A DNA stretch of 7,697 nucleotides from Sphingopyxis sp. (lineage in GTDB: Bacteria > Pseudomonadota > Alphaproteobacteria > Sphingomonadales > Sphingomonadaceae), in contig NZ_JADIZJ010000019.1 of the NCBI RefSeq assembly GCF_016704835.1, positions 1 through 7,697 of the forward strand. The letters are read 5' to 3'. How positions within the stretch are numbered: position 1 is the stretch's first letter; each line of letters begins with the position of its first letter. Below are positions 4,670 through 7,697 of the stretch, piece by piece. Under the pieces are notes generated by a model. The model worked only from the letters and a program-made list of their open reading frames with translations. It did not search any database and had not been told where the DNA came from. The translations under genes and the position numbers were made by a program.

Positions 4670-5875
4670 CTATTCGCATGGACTCAGCCTGACGCCATGC
4701 AGGATCACCATGAGGCGCGTGACCCGGCTCACGGGCTGCCGCATCTTCCCGATCAACCGCAGGCGCGTGTTGCACTGGGGCGCGATCTCGAACGGAAAGC
4801 GGCCACGGATCTCGCGAACCCCACCCTGTCTCATGACCCTCCGACGGCCTGGCACACGGACGTTCCTGGCATTGGCGCACCTGGCTCCAGCCAGTTGAAG
4901 CACTCCGTCCTCGCTGGTCGGCATCGTCGCCGGATCTTGCATGACGTATCGCAGCGGCCAGTGATGCGACGCGCGGACGGAGCTTGGCCAGAACTCGAGC
5001 ACGCAGTCGTTCCACAGCGCCTCGACGTCGGAGAATAGAGAGCCTGAGTCCGGAACCACGGACAGACCAGACCAGAAGAACACAGAGCGCGGAGGAAGGA
5101 TGTCGTTCCAGGAAGCGTCCGCGCTCGTGTCGGCGAGCGACTTCGCGCGTCCGAGCACTGGATCGCAGGCCCCGGCGCCCCAGTGGAAGACCCAGCTCAG
5201 AACCTCGGACTCGACTGGCGTCGGCGGAACCGCCACGACGTCGTAGAGCGGCGCGCGGTGCGCGCGTGCCGCCGTGGCCGCTGGGAGCGGAATGAGCTTG
5301 AGCCCATTCGATCTCTTCGGCTCGTCCTCTTGGACCTGTCCGGCGCGCTGGTAGGCCTTCCGGAGCGCCAGGAGTGCAGAAGCGTCGCCCGAGAGAACCC
5401 GGCGCTCGAGCTCGCGGAGAGCGTCGTCCACTACCCGCAGTTCTCCTGGCACACCCCACACGCGCCGGGGACCTGATCGAAGAGATCGCCCCTCGAGATC
5501 ACCTGAGAGCGCGGCGATCGCCTGATTCTTCGTGCGCACGTGCATGGGTCCGCGCGTGCAGGCCGGGTAGAGATCGGCGCCGCCGCGACCGTCCGGTTGG
5601 ATCCCGATCACGAGGTGCGCGTTGTGAAGGCCGTTCGCGACCCGGTACCAGAGCCGCCGGCTTTCATTCGCTCCGTCATGGAAGCGGTCCAGGTGGATCT
5701 TGGCCAGGTTCTCGCCGATGACCTCCGCGAGCTGCTCGGTGACGATCGAGTCGTTGCGCCTCGAGACCTCGTCACGCACCTTCTCGTAGAGCGCCAGGAG
5801 CTCGGTGTCGGGGAGGCGAAGGACGGCGTCACCGTAGAGGAAGTCCCGGAAGGTCGTGCGGTTGCCGAGATCCAT
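4670..5875 (-). CDS. hypothetical protein, 401 aa
   Basis: No known domain recognised. The N-terminal third is helical and polar (LRLPDTELLALYEKVRDEVS, then LAEVIGENLAKIHLDRFHDG), followed by a probable beta-rich stretch (NAHLVIGIQPDGRGGADLYP). Residues 152-179 form a charged helical hairpin (ALRELERRVLSGD, then ALRKAYQRAG) that recurs in the membrane-anchored protein two genes upstream. The C-terminal half is rich in Trp and Cys (VLSWVFHWGAGACDP, SVFFWSGLSVVPDSG, VLEFWPSS) and ends in a basic region with RVPGRRRVMRQGG and RLIGKMRQPV. I kept ATG 5875, 11 bp after the preceding stop, although no Shine-Dalgarno is present; a palindrome lies directly upstream. Cys residues are not in an obvious metal motif. 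It might be a virion or regulatory protein, but nothing shows this. Confidence 0.8.
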   Translation of the reverse strand: MDLGNRTTFRDFLYGDAVLRLPDTELLALYEKVRDEVSRRNDSIVTEQLAEVIGENLAKIHLDRFHDGANESRRLWYRVANGLHNAHLVIGIQPDGRGGADLYPACTRGPMHVRTKNQAIAALSGDLEGRSLRSGPRRVWGVPGELRVVDDALRELERRVLSGDASALLALRKAYQRAGQVQEDEPKRSNGLKLIPLPAATAARAHRAPLYDVVAVPPTPVESEVLSWVFHWGAGACDPVLGRAKSLADTSADASWNDILPPRSVFFWSGLSVVPDSGSLFSDVEALWNDCVLEFWPSSVRASHHWPLRYVMQDPATMPTSEDGVLQLAGARCANARNVRVPGRRRVMRQGGVREIRGRFPFEIAPQCNTRLRLIGKMRQPVSRVTRLMVILHGVRLSPCE

Positions 5876-5881
5876 GATGGC

Positions 5882-5910
5882 GGAGTCTAGACTCCAGGTC
5901 CGACACCTGG
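5882..5910. repeat. perfect 14-bp palindrome abutting a 6-bp stem-loop, upstream of the 401-residue gene
   Basis: GGAGTCTAGACTCC at 5882-5895 is a perfect palindrome that contains the stop codon of the 60-residue gene and ends 6 bp from the start ATG of the 401-residue gene. Overlapping its right end is CCAGGT-CCGAC-ACCTGG (5894-5910), a 6-bp stem with a 5-base loop, encoding the GVGPGV tail. Neither is followed by a U-run on the minus strand, so they do not resemble an intrinsic terminator. An operator, or an RNA structure controlling the downstream start, which lacks a ribosome-binding site, is possible. Confidence 0.6.
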
Positions 5911-6069
5911 GTCGCTCAGCGTGCCGTCACCCATGAGGGTCGGCCCGAGGTTGTTGATCTGCAGGCGCTCGGCAGGCGTCGGGACGTCGGGGGCCGCGTC
6001 CGCGTCCTTCTCGATTGCCGTCAGACGCAGCGGGTGGGTGCTCTTGCGTAGCCCGGTGGGTGGGGTCAG
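5887..6069 (-). CDS. hypothetical protein, 60 aa, probable CTG start
   Basis: Third positions from about 6050 to 5890 are nearly all G or C in this frame, and peptide segments such as LTAIEKDADAAPDVPTPAER and LQINNLGPTLMGDGTLSDPG look like real protein. There is no ATG, GTG or TTG start until an ATG at 5934 that leaves only 15 residues. The CTG at 6069-6067 overlaps the upstream TGA as CTGA, matching the ATGA and TTGA overlaps elsewhere in the window, and GGAG lies 4 bp before it. I therefore propose CTG initiation with translational coupling. Alternatives are a -1 frameshift from the upstream gene, for which I see no slippery sequence, or a sequence error. The product is polar and Pro/Gly-rich with no known domain. 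Confidence 0.5.
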   Translation of the reverse strand: MTPPTGLRKSTHPLRLTAIEKDADAAPDVPTPAERLQINNLGPTLMGDGTLSDPGVGPGV

Positions 6070-6581
6070 TACTCTCCGCTGGAGACCACGATCACGAGGT
6101 GAGGCGGGGTCAGGGTGCGACCGAGTTCGTCGAGGACCGGGAAGGTAACGCCAGAAGGTCCGGCTCTCATGCGCTCGCGGGTCTCGACGACGAGTTGCGG
6201 ACAGCGTGGATTGATCGGGTCGAGCTCTGACCGCAGCACGGCCGTGATCCAGCCGGTCTTCCGCACAGAGAGGTCCGGGTCCGGAGGTAGTCCGAGATGA
6301 GTCCTCAGGATACGGAGATCTCCACCGGACTCGAAGTTGTCGAGCGTGACCGGAACCGCCCAAGTCGAGTAGACGATCGGCGGAGGCCGCACCTCTGTCG
6401 CGGGTGGCATACCCAAGATGCCCAAGGTCAGGATCGAGGTCCAACTCGTGCTCCAGAAGAGGACGAGGCCAGTCTGCGTTCGGAGGTACTCGTAGGTCAG
6501 CCGCAGGCGCACCTCGGCGTTCTCGGGGTCGCCTTCCAGAAGGCGCTCGAGCTCACGGATCCCGGAAGCCTGGCTGGTCAT
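6066..6581 (-). CDS. hypothetical protein with N-terminal helix motif and one membrane segment (171 aa)
   Basis: Not assigned. Residues 8-38 form a charged helical motif (IRELERLLEGDPENAEVRLR, then LTYEYLRTQTG) like that in the 401-residue protein. Residues 38-58 are a probable membrane helix (GLVLFWSTSWTSILTLGILG). The remainder (PPATEVRPPP, then VYSTWAVPVTLDNFESGG, and later LDELGRTLTPPHLVIVVSSG) looks beta-rich and soluble. With the N-terminus carrying Arg and Glu and no signal peptidase site, it is likely anchored rather than secreted; orientation cannot be fixed. The start ATG 6581 has only a weak GGCGGGT directly before it. It is the first gene of the leftward block, facing the rightward gene at 6611 across 29 bp. 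Function unknown; anchored small proteins in phages range from spanins to exclusion factors. Confidence 0.75.
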   Translation of the reverse strand: MTSQASGIRELERLLEGDPENAEVRLRLTYEYLRTQTGLVLFWSTSWTSILTLGILGMPPATEVRPPPIVYSTWAVPVTLDNFESGGDLRILRTHLGLPPDPDLSVRKTGWITAVLRSELDPINPRCPQLVVETRERMRAGPSGVTFPVLDELGRTLTPPHLVIVVSSGEY

Positions 6582-6610
6582 ACCCGCCGTGTACCATACG
6601 GATCGGACAC
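6582..6610. promoter_or_regulatory. 29-bp divergent gap with an imperfect palindrome
   Basis: Both the large leftward block and the rightward block start here, so promoters should lie in or beside this gap. CCGTGTACCATACGG at 6587-6601 is an imperfect palindrome (four outer Watson-Crick pairs, with further partial pairing inside). On the minus strand it contains TATGGT, a partial -10 match, without a recognisable -35 at 17 bp. A shared operator is plausible but unproven. Confidence 0.3.
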
Positions 6611-7288
6611 ATGAAGCTGACTTCCGACTACATCGACTACTACGATCATCAGTTCGATGGGTCGTGGACAGACGCCGACATCTTCTATCGATATTCCAAG
6701 ACCCAGAAGCTCCGCCGGACGGACCACGACGAGCTCGCCGACGTCGGCTTCCGGGTGCCTCCTCGCGGAAACGTCAGCGCGCTCTACATGGCGGGCGAGC
6801 CGCAGCACGCGCCGAAGCAGCTCGTGATCTACGTCAACGAGTCCATGCACCGCGGCGAAGGCAAGATCCTGACCGACGCGGCCTTCGCGTTCGAGACCTA
6901 CCCGGACCACTACGCCACGGTCTACCTGCCGCAGCGCTACCCGGTCAGTTACCGGCTCCTGCTCGTCGGCAAGCTCGCCTTCTGGCTGCGCTACCAGTCG
7001 CGTGACGACATCTGGCGCAGCAACGTCGGCGAGGTCGCTGTCACGGAGCCACCCAAGGGGCCGCCGGGCACTGTCGATGACACGATCGACCTCGTCACTG
7101 CGGCCCTGCGACTCAACCACCCGCTCGTCGCGATCGACTTCGTCGAGTGGCACGAGCTCCTGTGGGCGATCGACCTCAACACGGCGCCCCAGATCAAGGG
7201 CACGCCGATCGAGAAGAAGCTCAGCCCCATGGGGGTCTACGGCGCGATCCTGGATCGCGTCGAGGCGCTCCGGAACCAGCGAACATGA
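6611..7288 (+). CDS. hypothetical protein with ATP-grasp-like signatures (225 aa)
   Basis: The ATG at 6611 begins the coding part of a longer open frame; upstream of it the frame overlaps the opposite-strand gene and has no coding character. The start SDYIDYYDHQFDGSW, the centre VNESMHRGEGKILTDAAFAF, and the pair DIWRSNVGEV (133-142) and AIDFVEWHELLWAIDLNTAP followed by QIKGT (174-198) resemble, from memory, ATP-grasp enzymes. There, an SN-x-G segment precedes a terminal (E/D)-x-N-x-x-P-x-x-x-G motif whose Asp/Glu and Asn bind Mg-ATP; here D188 and N190 would be the candidates. ATP-grasp enzymes ligate a carboxylate to an amine or thiol, and phage members exist, but no substrate can be inferred. 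Ribosome-binding site is weak (CGGAC). The stop overlaps the next start as ATGA. Confidence 0.8.
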   Translation: MKLTSDYIDYYDHQFDGSWTDADIFYRYSKTQKLRRTDHDELADVGFRVPPRGNVSALYMAGEPQHAPKQLVIYVNESMHRGEGKILTDAAFAFETYPDHYATVYLPQRYPVSYRLLLVGKLAFWLRYQSRDDIWRSNVGEVAVTEPPKGPPGTVDDTIDLVTAALRLNHPLVAIDFVEWHELLWAIDLNTAPQIKGTPIEKKLSPMGVYGAILDRVEALRNQRT

Positions 7289-7488
7289 CTCCGCGCCAGA
7301 AGGACAAGCTCAAGGCTCAAGAGCAGGCGATCCTGAACCACGCCGAGCACTGCGTCGATTGCCTCGCCGGCTACGTCTGCAAGACCGGGGCGCGCAAGCT
7401 TGACTCCTACGAGCGCGACAGGAACCGCTACCGGCAGGACGACCGCAACAGGCTGGCGAGGCAGAAGAAGAAGGAGGAGGAATCTTGA
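7285..7488 (+). CDS. small Cys/His protein, 67 aa, possible metal-binding
   Basis: ATG 7285 overlaps the upstream TGA as ATGA, so translation is probably coupled. A helical basic start (MTPRQKDKLKAQEQAILN) leads into H19-AEH22-C23-VD-C26-LAGYV-C32, an HxxH-CxxC-x5-C cluster that could hold one zinc ion, as in many tiny phage and actinobacterial proteins. The C-terminal half is very charged (SYERDRNRYRQDDRNRLARQ then KKKEEES) and likely helical and nucleic-acid- or protein-binding. No known family is recognised. The lysine/glutamate codons at its end double as the ribosome-binding site of the next gene. Confidence 0.75.
   Translation: MTPRQKDKLKAQEQAILNHAEHCVDCLAGYVCKTGARKLDSYERDRNRYRQDDRNRLARQKKKEEES
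7471..7480 (+). promoter_or_regulatory. strong ribosome-binding site that decides a TTG start
   Basis: AAGGAGGAGG lies within the last codons of the Cys/His protein, 4 bp before the TTG at 7485. It is an almost complete complement of the 16S anti-Shine-Dalgarno, one of the best in the window, and makes the TTG, rather than a downstream ATG, the likely start. Confidence 0.8.
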
Positions 7489-7697
7489 GCGGACCCACGG
7501 ACCTGTTTGTGACGGTCGACCGAGACGCCGAACAGATCGTCATGGCGACCTACGGCGGCTGCGTAATGATGGGGCTCGTCGCTTCGGAAGATGTCGCTCA
7601 CAAAGTCGGGATTCTTCTGGGGATTCGATCCACGACGCTGAAGGACGACAAGCGCGAGGCCGTTGAGGTCTACATCAACCGGGACCAGGCAGGAGTG
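7485..7697 (+). CDS. hypothetical protein, N-terminal 71 residues (runs off right edge)
   Basis: A TTG start (7485-7487) overlaps the preceding TGA as TTGA and follows AAGGAGGAGG by 4 bp. The frame is open to the end of the window, and third positions are mostly G or C. The visible part begins MSGPTDLFVTVDRDAEQIVM, continues ATYGGCVMMGLVASEDVAHK and VGILLGIRSTTLKDDKREAV, and ends VEVYINRDQAGV. It looks like a small alpha/beta protein with a buried hydrophobic strand. Family not recognised. Together with the two genes before it, this is the third gene of a tightly overlapping rightward operon. Confidence 0.7.
   Translation, partial: MSGPTDLFVTVDRDAEQIVMATYGGCVMMGLVASEDVAHKVGILLGIRSTTLKDDKREAVEVYINRDQAGV

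Noticed and set aside
4656..5459. A 267-residue minus-strand frame inside the 401-residue gene
   Set aside because: Arg/Ala/Gly-rich frame-shifted shadow without coding character.
964..5521. Cyanobacterial origin because of GCGATCGC octamers
   Set aside because: No photosynthesis or other cyanophage-type gene, and four copies in a high-GC stretch with Ala-Ile and Asp/Ile codon pairs are not enough.
1..7697. tRNA genes, CRISPR arrays, insertion sequences or attachment sites
   Set aside because: No cloverleaf-like pattern, regularly spaced repeats, transposase motifs or flanking duplications were seen by eye.

Overview
The window is about 7.7 kb of high-GC DNA, densely packed with mostly small genes. 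Strands switch in blocks, neighbours often overlap by 4 bases (ATGA, TTGA, probably CTGA), and GTG or TTG starts are common. With a phage-type deoxynucleoside monophosphate kinase and many unrecognised short proteins, this looks like part of a large tailed-phage genome (or a prophage of that type). No capsid, tail, terminase or integrase gene is present, so the phage call rests on architecture and the kinase. The host cannot be named. Strongly G/C-biased third codon positions, an H1-like Lys/Ala/Pro protein and Leu-Glu-Arg / Gly-Asp helical motifs recall Myxococcota or similar high-GC bacteria, as inference only.

Layout. (1) 1-486, minus strand: a 37-residue single-span membrane protein, a 105-residue unknown, and the first 22 residues of a YkgJ-like CxxCGxCC protein running off the left edge, all overlapping. 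(2) 534-1671, plus strand: a 64-residue basic protein and a 313-residue unknown with a repeated acidic tail. (3) 1668-6581, minus strand, read from right to left: a 171-residue membrane-anchored protein, a 60-residue protein with a probable CTG start, a 401-residue unknown, the dNMP kinase, a 48-residue protein, a histone-H1-like protein with a C-terminal globular domain, a shortened DnaJ with only one zinc centre, and an acidic 113-residue protein. (4) 6611 to the right edge, plus strand: a 225-residue protein with ATP-grasp-like signatures, a 67-residue Cys/His protein, and the start of another gene with a TTG start.

Working together. The minus-strand block looks like a single operon with gaps of 2 to 52 bp, apart from 128 bp ahead of the H1-like gene. 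The kinase would supply dNDPs for phage DNA synthesis. The adjacent H1-like protein, mini-DnaJ and acidic protein are the most distinctive part. A J-protein that recruits host DnaK, placed between a very basic DNA-binding protein and an acidic one, suggests a nucleoprotein assembly or remodelling module. That is a hypothesis from gene order, not something shown by sequence. No RNA genes, CRISPR arrays, insertion sequences or convincing terminators were seen.
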